Part shown: piece by piece, positions 35,437 to 43,008 of the stretch
How the letters are laid out: each line of letters begins with the position of its first letter
Numbering within the stretch: position 1 is the first letter of the stretch
NCBI RefSeq assembly: GCF_019880245.1
Contig: NZ_CP082286.1
Span: forward strand, 2,250,521-2,314,520
Length of the DNA stretch: 64,000 nucleotides
Source of the DNA: Halobaculum roseum
Lineage (GTDB): Archaea; Halobacteriota; Halobacteria; Halobacteriales; Haloferacaceae
Direction of reading: 5' to 3'
Position numbers and translations under genes: made by a program
The notes under the pieces: model-generated
What the model saw: only the letters and a program-made list of their open reading frames with translations
Databases searched by the model: none
Told to the model about the DNA's origin: nothing

Positions 35437-36564
35437 ATGGTGCAGATTCCACTCTCCGATTACGGTGTTGAGTGGTTCAAAGACATCCTCGGTCAGATAA
35501 CTGCATGGTTCAGAGAACAGCTCGTTGAGGGATATCAGAAACTTACTACGGAGCTGTTTGAAACACCGCTCCCCGACGGGACTGGGTTGGAGGTCGTATT
35601 CGATTCTCCGGAGCCAGGTACTACCCCGTGGTACGATGTCTATCAGACCGTCGTCGGCGGGGAAGTGATGATTCTAGCGCTCATCATTCTATTCCTCTCC
35701 GTTCAGGGACGCCATTTCGTCCGGGTATTCCATTTTGGATCTCCACAACGCGACCGGCGAACACGCCGTAATGCGTGGACTGGTGGCTGTCTTATCGTTG
35801 CGTGGTACTGGATCGCCGTACTCACACTGTACTTCGTCAATGGATTGATCATCGGGATAATCCCGAACGTCACACAAATCGGCGCGGGTGTTCTGGAATT
35901 ACTCCCTACGTCCGCAGTGAACCCCGTAATGACGTTCGGACTCACGAGCGTTGGTGCTGTCGCACTTTCGACTCTCCAAGCGATCTTCTTCCTGCGGGAA
36001 GTCCTCCTGTACGTCTATCTGTACGGGATGCCGATCGGCCTCGCGTTCGCGTTCGGCAACCTCCCCGTGGTCTCGCGGATCGCCGCCCGCTTTTGCAGAC
36101 AGTTCATCCCACTCGCGGTCCTGCCGATCCCGGCTGCCGTGCTGTTCCGTGGCTACGGGTTGTTGTTCGGCGGCGATCCCGTCGTCTCCCCGACCCGACC
36201 GCTGTTCGGCTACGTCGTCGCGATCTCGTTGCCCGTGGTGGGGCTGTACGTCACGTGGAAGACGTTCCGGTACGCCGCGCCGCTGGTTACGGGCGCGCTC
36301 GCACGGACCGGGCGGACCGCCGCGACGCTCGGGCTCGTCGCCGGGGTGGGTGCGACCGTCGGGGGCGGGGCCGCGGCGACGACCGCCCGCTTCGGCCCGC
36401 GTACCGGCATGACTTACGCGGCCGTACAGCGCGTCACTGACGGCGGGTCGTCACAACGCGGCGCATCGACGACGACGACCCAGGACAACGTCGCGACCGA
36501 CCGGTCCGGCGACGGGGGGATCCCGGCCTACCGTCGTCCAGAGAACGACCCGGGGCGCACCTAA
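35437..36564 (+). CDS. Polytopic membrane protein, VirB6/TrbL-like
   Basis: This 375-residue protein has about seven hydrophobic segments (for example GGEVMILALIILFLSVQG, CLIVAWYWIAVLTLYFVNGL and LFGYVVAISLPVVGLYV). A periplasm-type N-terminal domain of about 70 residues precedes them, and an unstructured Gly/Thr-rich tail follows. VirB6/TrbL proteins have this layout and form the inner-membrane channel of type IV secretion systems. The first 550 bases are of lower G+C content than the rest, matching the switch in the upstream gene. It lies 3 bases after the lipoprotein gene. Confidence 0.6.
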   Translation: MVQIPLSDYGVEWFKDILGQITAWFREQLVEGYQKLTTELFETPLPDGTGLEVVFDSPEPGTTPWYDVYQTVVGGEVMILALIILFLSVQGRHFVRVFHFGSPQRDRRTRRNAWTGGCLIVAWYWIAVLTLYFVNGLIIGIIPNVTQIGAGVLELLPTSAVNPVMTFGLTSVGAVALSTLQAIFFLREVLLYVYLYGMPIGLAFAFGNLPVVSRIAARFCRQFIPLAVLPIPAAVLFRGYGLLFGGDPVVSPTRPLFGYVVAISLPVVGLYVTWKTFRYAAPLVTGALARTGRTAATLGLVAGVGATVGGGAAATTARFGPRTGMTYAAVQRVTDGGSSQRGASTTTTQDNVATDRSGDGGIPAYRRPENDPGRT

Positions 36565-36567
36565 TCG

Positions 36568-37656
36568 ATGAGTTCCGACTCCACCGCAGCCGACCGTCGT
36601 ATCATGACCCAACTGGGGGAAGCACACCGGATCCCGCTGGTGAACCTTCGCGAGGGTGACTTCGGCGTTCTCGTCGGGTTTCCCGTCGCGGGACTACTGG
36701 CGGGGAGCGTGCTGTTCGACCCGCTCGTCGTTCCGCTCGCTCTGCTCGGCCTCGTGGTCGGTGTCGCGGCGGTGTACGCCGCTCCGCGTCACCTGACCGC
36801 CTCGAGGTGGCTCCGGGACGTGGGTCGGTATCTCCTGTGTCGCCCGCGGTACACGCTCTCGCAGCCGGCCGGGGCCGACCACTCCGGTACGGACGGCGAA
36901 TCGGTGCCCTACACCCCGTTCATCCCCGACGAGCGGACGCAGGACCTCACGAACGTCGCACGAGCGTGGCCCGGGACGGGCGTCATCGAACGGGAGGACG
37001 GCGCGCTCGAAGCGTTCATCACCGTTCGGCCGGGCAACATGGACTTCGCGATGTCGGGCGACTGGGAACAGCTCCAGGCGACCGGCGCGCGGTTCGCGAA
37101 CAACGACCTCGAGTTCCCGCTGACGGTCCATACGACGACCCGCGCGTTCCCGGCGGACCGCCTCGTCGACCGCCTCGCCGACCGGCAGGCGGACCCCGAC
37201 GTGGCGAGCAACGACGCCTTCGCCGCGCTCCTGAAGGAGTACCGCGACCGGCGACCGGCGGAGTTGGCGGACACCACCCGGCACCGCTACTACCTCGGCG
37301 TCACCGTCACCCCGTCGGACGTTGCGAGTCGCCGCCACGGCGAATCCTCCGTCCGCGACCGGCTCACCGCCATCCCGGTCGTCGGGGTGGTCGTCGCGGC
37401 CCTCCTCTCCCGGCCGACTGGGGGTGGACCGGCCGCCCGTCGGCAGGCGATGTACGACCGCCTCTGTGACCGCCTGCACACGCTGGAGCACGACCTCGTC
37501 GAGCCGATGGCCGACTGGGAGCATCGCCGGCTCTCGACGCTGGAGTTGTTCGTCCTCGCGGCGGAGTTCTGGAACGGGCCCGAGTACGACGACGCCGAGC
37601 GGCTGCTCGCGACGGCGCCGGCGCCGGGCCGCGCCCGCCGGCGGGAGGACGACTGA
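36568..37656 (+). CDS. VirB3/PrgI plus VirB4-N-like membrane protein
   Basis: The 362-residue protein begins with two membrane segments (FGVLVGFPVAGLLAGSVLF and VVPLALLGLVVGVAAVYA) and a basic loop, as in PrgI or VirB3. It continues with the N-terminal domain typical of VirB4 (PGTGVIEREDGALEAFITVR, then RPGNMDFAMSGDWEQLQATG). The segment YLGVTVTPSDVASRRHGESS has the strand pattern of that domain. The next gene begins inside its stop (TGATG). It should link the membrane complex to the ATPase. Confidence 0.65.
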   Translation: MSSDSTAADRRIMTQLGEAHRIPLVNLREGDFGVLVGFPVAGLLAGSVLFDPLVVPLALLGLVVGVAAVYAAPRHLTASRWLRDVGRYLLCRPRYTLSQPAGADHSGTDGESVPYTPFIPDERTQDLTNVARAWPGTGVIEREDGALEAFITVRPGNMDFAMSGDWEQLQATGARFANNDLEFPLTVHTTTRAFPADRLVDRLADRQADPDVASNDAFAALLKEYRDRRPAELADTTRHRYYLGVTVTPSDVASRRHGESSVRDRLTAIPVVGVVVAALLSRPTGGGPAARRQAMYDRLCDRLHTLEHDLVEPMADWEHRRLSTLELFVLAAEFWNGPEYDDAERLLATAPAPGRARRREDD

Positions 37657-39728
37657 TGCAGGCGGCGATCGCCGACCTCGTGGCGGCGCTACAAACGCTG
37701 CCACGGCCGCTCTCACCTGAGGGACTGTTCGTCTACGGCGTCGGAGGTGTTACCCTCCTCGTCGTCTTTGCCCGGCTCCGACAGTGGCTGGCCGGCCGGG
37801 GCGATACACAGACGTTCGGCGATCTTCTCGCGGAAGAGACCGTCGACGCAGGTCGTGAGGAGGCAGTTGCGTTCGACACGCTGGCGGACCGGCACCGAAC
37901 GGCGCTCGCGCCCGAAGCCGTCGAGTGGGAGCCGCGTGCGGCACGGGTCGGCGACCAGTGGACGACCACGCTCACCGTCGCGGCGTACCCCGACCATCCG
38001 ACCGACGGCTACCTCAGCGGCCTGTTCGAGCTGACCGACATCGAGTTCGATCTGACGGTCCACGTGGACCCGCTGCCCCAGGAGCGGGCCCGCGACCGCC
38101 TTCAAGCGGCCGCCGACGACCTGCAGGCCGACGCGGATCTGGAGCGCAGCGTGCGGGAGTCGTACCTGCAGGACCGCGCGGCGGCGGCGACGGCCACGTA
38201 CAAGGCGGTCGAGAACGGTCAGCGTGTGTTCTCCCAGTCGCTGTTCATCACCGTCCGGGCGGACTCCCGCGAGGACCTCACGGACGCCGTCGCCGCCGTC
38301 CGCACCGCGGTGCGCGACCCGCCGGCACGGCTGGAGCCGGCGACGGCGGTGTGTCTCCAAGACCGGGCGCTGCAGGCGGCCGCACCCATCGGCGGCGACC
38401 CGCTCGATCGCGGCTCCATCGCCCTCGGCGGCGCCGTCGGCGCCCTCCTCGCGTCGCCACACTCGCCGACGATCCTCGAGGAGGGCGGCGTCGAGTTCGG
38501 CGTGCACAAGGACACGCGGAGTCCGCTCGTGGTCGACCCGTTCGCCCGCGAGGACGGCTACGCGATGTTTACGGTCGGCGACCCCGGCTCGGGGAAGTCC
38601 TACAGCGCGAAACAGAACTTCATCCGGAGTCTGTCGCAGTCCGACGACCGGATCGGGATCGTCCTCGAACCGCTCACCAACTGGGCCGGCGTCTGTGAGG
38701 CACTCGGCGGCCGGCGGATCACCGTCGGCGGCACGCTCGGTCTCAACCCCCTGGAGATCAAGCCGACGCCCGAGCACGTGCTGGAGGCTCGCGGCGACGA
38801 CGCGAGCCCGCTGAAGGAGCGTCAAGAGCGGGCGCTGGCGTTCTTCACCAACGTGTTCGCCACGCGGGGCGTCGAGTTGGGTGACCGCCGCACGACGCTG
38901 GAGACGGCGCTCACGGCGGCGTACGAGCGGAAGGGCATCACCGAGGACGTCTCCACCCACGACCGGGAGAGTCCGACCGTCCGCGACATGCTCGATATTC
39001 TCGCGGAGATGGCCGACGCTCCCGGCGAATACGTGATCCGGACCGACGACGAGGCGAAGAAGATCGCCGACGACGCGGTGTGGCTGCTCGACCAACTGCG
39101 GCCCTTCGCCGAAGACGGGCAGTTCGAACAGCTCGGTCGCCACAGCGAGTTCGACATCCGCGACGAGTCGCTGGTGTATCTCGATCTGGCCGAGCAGGGC
39201 GGGCAGGTCGGCGGGCATACGAGTCTCCTGATGGAACTGCTCATCTCGCTGGTGTACGAGCGAGCCAAGGAGACGGACCAGGAGGTCGTCTTTGTCATCG
39301 ACGAGGCGCGGTACCTCATGAAGGACGCGGCGACGCTGTCGTATCTGGAGACGATCTTCCGGCACCACCGCCACCACGACCTGTCGATCCGACTGGTGAC
39401 CCAGACCGTCGACGAGTTCTTCGAGCACGACACCGCGGAGATGATCCTCGACCAGTGTGCGATCAAGCAGTTCCACAAGCTCGACGGGATGGACAGTGAG
39501 TGGGCCGACGAGTTCGGCTTGAACCACCCGCAGATGCGGTTCGTCCAGACGGCGACGCCCGGCGACGAGGAGGCCGGCTACTCGCAGGCGTTGCTCGGTG
39601 TGGACGGCGAGTGGCGCGGGATGGAGGTCCGGGCCTTGCCGCGGGAACACGAGGTGATCACCCACGACCCGCAGCAGGCGGACGGCCCGCTCGCCGACGA
39701 CCCCGGGGAGGTGGCCGCCGATGACTGA
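37656..39728 (+). CDS. VirB4-family conjugation ATPase
   Basis: The 690-residue protein has a membrane-proximal N-terminal region (VYGVGGVTLLVVFARLRQW), then a VirB4-like domain, then an ATPase core. The Walker A GDPGSGKS (about residues 308-315) is preceded by GYAMFTV, and Walker B is VVFVIDEARYLM (about 545). The arginine-finger-like segment FRHHRHHDLSIRLVTQTVD follows. Such HerA/FtsK-type ATPases drive pilus assembly and DNA transfer in type IV secretion. It overlaps both neighbours. Confidence 0.85.
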   Translation: MQAAIADLVAALQTLPRPLSPEGLFVYGVGGVTLLVVFARLRQWLAGRGDTQTFGDLLAEETVDAGREEAVAFDTLADRHRTALAPEAVEWEPRAARVGDQWTTTLTVAAYPDHPTDGYLSGLFELTDIEFDLTVHVDPLPQERARDRLQAAADDLQADADLERSVRESYLQDRAAAATATYKAVENGQRVFSQSLFITVRADSREDLTDAVAAVRTAVRDPPARLEPATAVCLQDRALQAAAPIGGDPLDRGSIALGGAVGALLASPHSPTILEEGGVEFGVHKDTRSPLVVDPFAREDGYAMFTVGDPGSGKSYSAKQNFIRSLSQSDDRIGIVLEPLTNWAGVCEALGGRRITVGGTLGLNPLEIKPTPEHVLEARGDDASPLKERQERALAFFTNVFATRGVELGDRRTTLETALTAAYERKGITEDVSTHDRESPTVRDMLDILAEMADAPGEYVIRTDDEAKKIADDAVWLLDQLRPFAEDGQFEQLGRHSEFDIRDESLVYLDLAEQGGQVGGHTSLLMELLISLVYERAKETDQEVVFVIDEARYLMKDAATLSYLETIFRHHRHHDLSIRLVTQTVDEFFEHDTAEMILDQCAIKQFHKLDGMDSEWADEFGLNHPQMRFVQTATPGDEEAGYSQALLGVDGEWRGMEVRALPREHEVITHDPQQADGPLADDPGEVAADD

Positions 39729-40908
39729 CCCGCCGGTTCCGACCGCCGACCGCCTGCCGGAGACGCTGACAGACCGCGACCAGTGGGTGTGTTGGCGCAG
39801 CGAACAGCGGGACGACAAGTCGACGAAAGTCCCGATCGAGCCGGGCGGCGGGTACGCCTCCGCGACGGATCCGGACACGTGGCGGTCGTTGTCCGTGGCG
39901 AGAGACCACGCCGTCGATACGGGCGACGCAGGGGTCGGCTTCGTCTTCACCGACGACGATCCGCTCGTCGGTGTCGACCTCGACGATTGCCGGGATCCGG
40001 ACACGGGTGCCCTTTCCGAATCGGCCGACGATATCGTCGAGCAGCTGAACTCATATACCGAGGTGAGTCCCTCGGGGACCGGCATCCACGTCATCGTCGC
40101 CGGCGACCTGCCCCGGGGCCGGAACCGACGTGGCGACGTGGAGCTGTACGACTCGGCACGATACTTCACCGTCACCGGCGACCGCGTCGACGGCACGCCC
40201 GATCACGTTGCCGAGCGACCCGAAGCGCTCGCCGCCGTCCACTCGGCGTACGTGGCACCGGACACGAGCGCCGCGAGCACGTCGGGATCCGACGCCGCCG
40301 CTTCGTCGGCCTCCCGATCGGGGAAGCAGGGGCCGGGGAACAGACTCTCGGACGCGGACCTCATTGACCGTGCGAGCGACGCCGCCAACGGCCCGAAGTT
40401 CCGGCGCCTCTGGCGTGGGTCCACTGCGGGCTATCCGAGCCACTCGGAGGCCGACATGGCGCTGTGTTCGCTGCTGGCGTTCTGGACGGGCGGCGACCCC
40501 GACCAGATGGATCGCCTGTTCCGGGAGTCGGGGTTGTATCGCGAGAAGTGGGACGAGGTCCACTTCAGCGACGGCGCGACGTACGGTGAGCGGACGATCG
40601 AACGCGCGATCGCGAGAACGGACGAGTACTACGATGAGAGTTCCAGTGAAGGCTGGACGCCTCTTGCGGTCACGAGCGCTGAGGATCGGGCATCGGAGCA
40701 AGCAGCCGGCAGCGGCGACGAGGGGTCGGTCGCGGACACGACCGGAGACGCGCTCGCGGATCTTCGAGCCGAACTGGCCAAGCTCGAGCAGGAGACGGAA
40801 CGGCTCCGGGAGGAACTCGCCGTCGAGCGGACGCGCCGAAAGGAACTCGAACGCGAACTCGCACAGCAGGAATCGTCCCGACTCTCGCGATATCTCCCCT
40901 GGCGGTGA
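39721..40908 (+). CDS. PrimPol-type (NrS-1-like) primase with coiled-coil tail
   Basis: The start lies 8 bases inside the VirB4 gene. The 395-residue protein has an archaeo-eukaryotic-primase fold: LVGVDLDDCRD holds the catalytic Asp pair (about residues 86-89), SPSGTGIHVIV is motif II (about 116-126), and ELYDSARYFTVTG is motif III (about 140-152). A helical domain (SEADMALCSLLAFWTGGD and RTDEYYDESSSEGW) follows, as in NrS-1-type polymerases, then a coiled coil (AELAKLEQETERLREEL). No helicase domain is attached. It likely primes element replication or second-strand synthesis after transfer. Confidence 0.75.
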   Translation: MTDPPVPTADRLPETLTDRDQWVCWRSEQRDDKSTKVPIEPGGGYASATDPDTWRSLSVARDHAVDTGDAGVGFVFTDDDPLVGVDLDDCRDPDTGALSESADDIVEQLNSYTEVSPSGTGIHVIVAGDLPRGRNRRGDVELYDSARYFTVTGDRVDGTPDHVAERPEALAAVHSAYVAPDTSAASTSGSDAAASSASRSGKQGPGNRLSDADLIDRASDAANGPKFRRLWRGSTAGYPSHSEADMALCSLLAFWTGGDPDQMDRLFRESGLYREKWDEVHFSDGATYGERTIERAIARTDEYYDESSSEGWTPLAVTSAEDRASEQAAGSGDEGSVADTTGDALADLRAELAKLEQETERLREELAVERTRRKELERELAQQESSRLSRYLPWR

Positions 40909-40920
40909 TGACCGCGCGGT

Positions 40921-40946
40921 CGGTTTTTGGGCACCCCGACGGGTGC
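40921..40946 (+). repeat. Intergenic hairpin repeat, copy 4
   Basis: CGGTTTTTGG then a GCACC/GGTGC stem around loop CCGACG (inner C-G pair possible). It begins 12 bases after the primase stop. The middle stem pair is A-T, the third variant of that position. The next start (GTG 40948) follows directly. Confidence 0.6.
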
Positions 40947-40947
40947 A

Positions 40948-41157
40948 GTGCGCGTACATTCACTGGTCGCTCGACTCAGGCGTATCGCTGCAGGAACCGA
41001 ACCGGACTGGGATCCGCTCGGAGTCGGCCGCGTCAGAACCTGCGAGCATCCTCGCGAGGCGATCCGCCGTAGCGACGAACCGGCACACGATTCCCGTATC
41101 GAGCAGTGTCAGGCGTGTGGGACGATCCTGCGCCGGTATCCGCTCGGAGATCTGTGA
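40948..41157 (+). CDS. Small Cys-containing protein
   Basis: From the GTG at 40948 this 69-residue protein reads VRVHSLVARLRRIAAG and ends IEQCQACGTILRRYPLGDL. It has one CxxC at the end plus a Cys-His pair (TCEHP), so a small zinc site is plausible. Its stop overlaps the next ATG (TGATG). A TTG at 40927 would place the start inside the hairpin. Family not recognised. Confidence 0.5.
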   Translation: MRVHSLVARLRRIAAGTEPDWDPLGVGRVRTCEHPREAIRRSDEPAHDSRIEQCQACGTILRRYPLGDL

Positions 41158-41375
41158 TGACCGCCCACGAGATCGAACTCAAATTCGAACACGAATCGGG
41201 TGATCAACGGAAGGTGGTGTTCGCGCCGAACCCGGAGCGCGGCTGTTGGAGCCGAAGCGAGTTCCGTCGGGACGAAGCCGATCAGCCGTGGCAGACGGTC
41301 GGTGTCGAACTGGTCGAGACTGTCGCCGTCAGCTGTACACCGGTTGAACTCACGGAGTCGGTTCGAGGGCCGTAA
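41157..41375 (+). CDS. Small hypothetical protein
   Basis: This 72-residue acidic protein (IELKFEHESGDQRKVVFAPN) overlaps the previous stop by one base and is likely the last gene of the secretion-like operon. It has two Cys residues and predicted beta strands (VGVELVETVAVSC). Function unknown. Confidence 0.55.
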   Translation: MTAHEIELKFEHESGDQRKVVFAPNPERGCWSRSEFRRDEADQPWQTVGVELVETVAVSCTPVELTESVRGP

Positions 41376-41449
41376 CCCGCTTGCGGGAGACCCGGAACCA
41401 TCACACCGGGTCGGATTCTCCGAGGCGAATTCGGGTGGATGCGCGTGCC

Positions 41450-42667
41450 CTATTCGACGCCGGCCGCGGCGAGCCATTGGAACGTGCCGCTCCGTCCGGC
41501 GAGCACGAGCGGGTAATCCTCGACGACGATCCGGTAGTAGGGACGCGTCGCATCGACCCACGAACAGTGCGTCGGCTCCTCAAACCCGCTCGGCACGTGG
41601 CGACAGTACACCCGCCAGTCGTCGCGGCGATGGTACGCCGGCGTGACGCCCGTTTCAACACACAGTCGGAGCACGTGGCCCGCGAGCCGGTCACTGACCG
41701 TGTAGTAGGTGCGCTTCTCGTTCCCGTCGCCGGCGAGCAACGTTTCCAGCAGCAGGCGCTTCTGTGCGGGTGAACAGTCCCACACGAGCGACGGGAGCCG
41801 CTTCGAGCGACTGTCCGATCCACACAGCCGCGAGAAGATCCGGCCGTAGCAGTTCGAGCCGATTCTGAACGACCGATCGTCCTCCCGATAGGCGATTCCG
41901 AGCCGATCGAGGAGGCGTCTGATCGTGTCGCGGTACCGCGGTGTCTCCTGAGCGATCTTGACCGAGGCACTGTTCCGGTCCGATCCGGTGTAGATCGACC
42001 CTTCCGTCACGAGCCAGCCGAGCAGTTGAATGAAGTCATCGCCCGCAAACCGGTACGGTCGTGGGCGCTCCTTTGCTCCCGTTCGGATCCCGAGCGCGGT
42101 CGACTCCGCGTCGATGGCCTCCCGGTAGGTGTCGAAGGTCGCGGGATCGAACGCGTAGCCGACCTGTTTGTGTCGCCGTTTCGGTTCACACCCCGCTGGG
42201 AGTGCCGCTCGGAACGAATGCCCGTGCGACCCGTCGTACTGCGCGACGATCTCGTACTCCGTCGCGTGGTCCGTGAGGTCGACGACCTCCGTTCGGGACC
42301 TCCCGAGAGGGGTCCACTCGGAGATGAACCGATAGCGATGCCGCTCGTCCAGTCGATCCGCTCGCTGGTAGCGAACCAGGTCGATGTCGTCGGTCACGAA
42401 CGGCACGTACTGGCCGGGTGCCAGCCGGAGCCGCGCTCGTTGCGCGTCGATGTCGACCGCCGCCGCAGGTTCGATACGGTCCACGTCGACGACTCGCTTC
42501 AGTTTCATCGTCCGACTCAGGGGTTCCATCGTGTAGATACGGTCCCCACGCACGAGTTGGTCGACCGGGCAACTCCCGTCGGCGCCGAGCACGTTCGTTC
42601 CGGCGGCTAGTCCGCCGGACCGACCGCTTTCAGTCGGTGTGACGCCGTGTTCGGTGATGGTATCCAT
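41450..42667 (-). CDS. Free-standing Hint-domain LAGLIDADG homing endonuclease
   Basis: This 405-residue protein has an intein-like Hint start (GLAAGTNVLGADGSCPVDQL, about residues 19-38) where the usual nucleophilic Cys is replaced by Leu/Gly. It then has two LAGLIDADG helices, LLGWLVTEG (215-223) and LLLETLLAGDG (305-315), each with the acidic residue that binds metal. The C-terminus (RIVVEDYPLVLAGRSG) looks like intein block F but lacks the terminal His-Asn. No exteins are attached, so splicing is not possible, while DNA cleavage could be. It probably spreads the element by cutting at a target site. Confidence 0.75.
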   Translation of the reverse strand: MDTITEHGVTPTESGRSGGLAAGTNVLGADGSCPVDQLVRGDRIYTMEPLSRTMKLKRVVDVDRIEPAAAVDIDAQRARLRLAPGQYVPFVTDDIDLVRYQRADRLDERHRYRFISEWTPLGRSRTEVVDLTDHATEYEIVAQYDGSHGHSFRAALPAGCEPKRRHKQVGYAFDPATFDTYREAIDAESTALGIRTGAKERPRPYRFAGDDFIQLLGWLVTEGSIYTGSDRNSASVKIAQETPRYRDTIRRLLDRLGIAYREDDRSFRIGSNCYGRIFSRLCGSDSRSKRLPSLVWDCSPAQKRLLLETLLAGDGNEKRTYYTVSDRLAGHVLRLCVETGVTPAYHRRDDWRVYCRHVPSGFEEPTHCSWVDATRPYYRIVVEDYPLVLAGRSGTFQWLAAAGVE

Positions 42668-42744
42668 CTCACCGCCGGTTGGTCCGGTGTTCGTATTTGA
42701 ATCTCAGCCGCTGGGCCTCTCTGATCACCGCTTCACAACTTGGT

Positions 42745-42929
42745 GGCGAGTCCAGCAGAACGTGAACGGAGAACTGGTGAAGTACATACACGGAGATTCG
42801 GTGGAGATGGGCTCGATGAAGGAGCCGATTCACGCGTACCTTCACACCTACTACGAGGACATCGAAGACCTCTACCGAAACAACATCTACCGACGCGGTA
42901 TCTGTGTTTTTAATCGGTTTATTATGTAG
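42745..42929 (+). pseudogene. Remnant resembling the C-terminal tail of a tyrosine recombinase
   Basis: The frame carries FTTWWRVQQNVNGELVKYI followed by GDSVEMGSMKEPIHAYLHTY and DIEDLYRNNIYRRGI. This is like the tail after the catalytic Tyr of haloarchaeal element integrases. Nothing upstream encodes the rest. It would mark an element edge where an integrase was lost. Identification is from memory of the tail pattern only. Confidence 0.35.
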
Positions 42930-42976
42930 TTGATGCCTTCCAGAGTTCTAACCATAGGTGTATGTAATCTCAACAA

Positions 42977-42985
42977 ACTATTTAT
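42977..42985 (+). promoter_or_regulatory. TATA box of the PD-(D/E)XK gene at 43009
   Basis: ACTATTTAT is centred about 28 bases before the ATG at 43009, which argues for that start over 42958. Confidence 0.6.
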
Positions 42986-43008
42986 CGCCAATTTCGTTAA
43001 GTACGCCA

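Noticed and set aside
37713-40196. 827-residue minus-strand open frame
   Set aside because: Antisense of the VirB4 ATPase and primase genes, Arg/Val-rich and without motifs.
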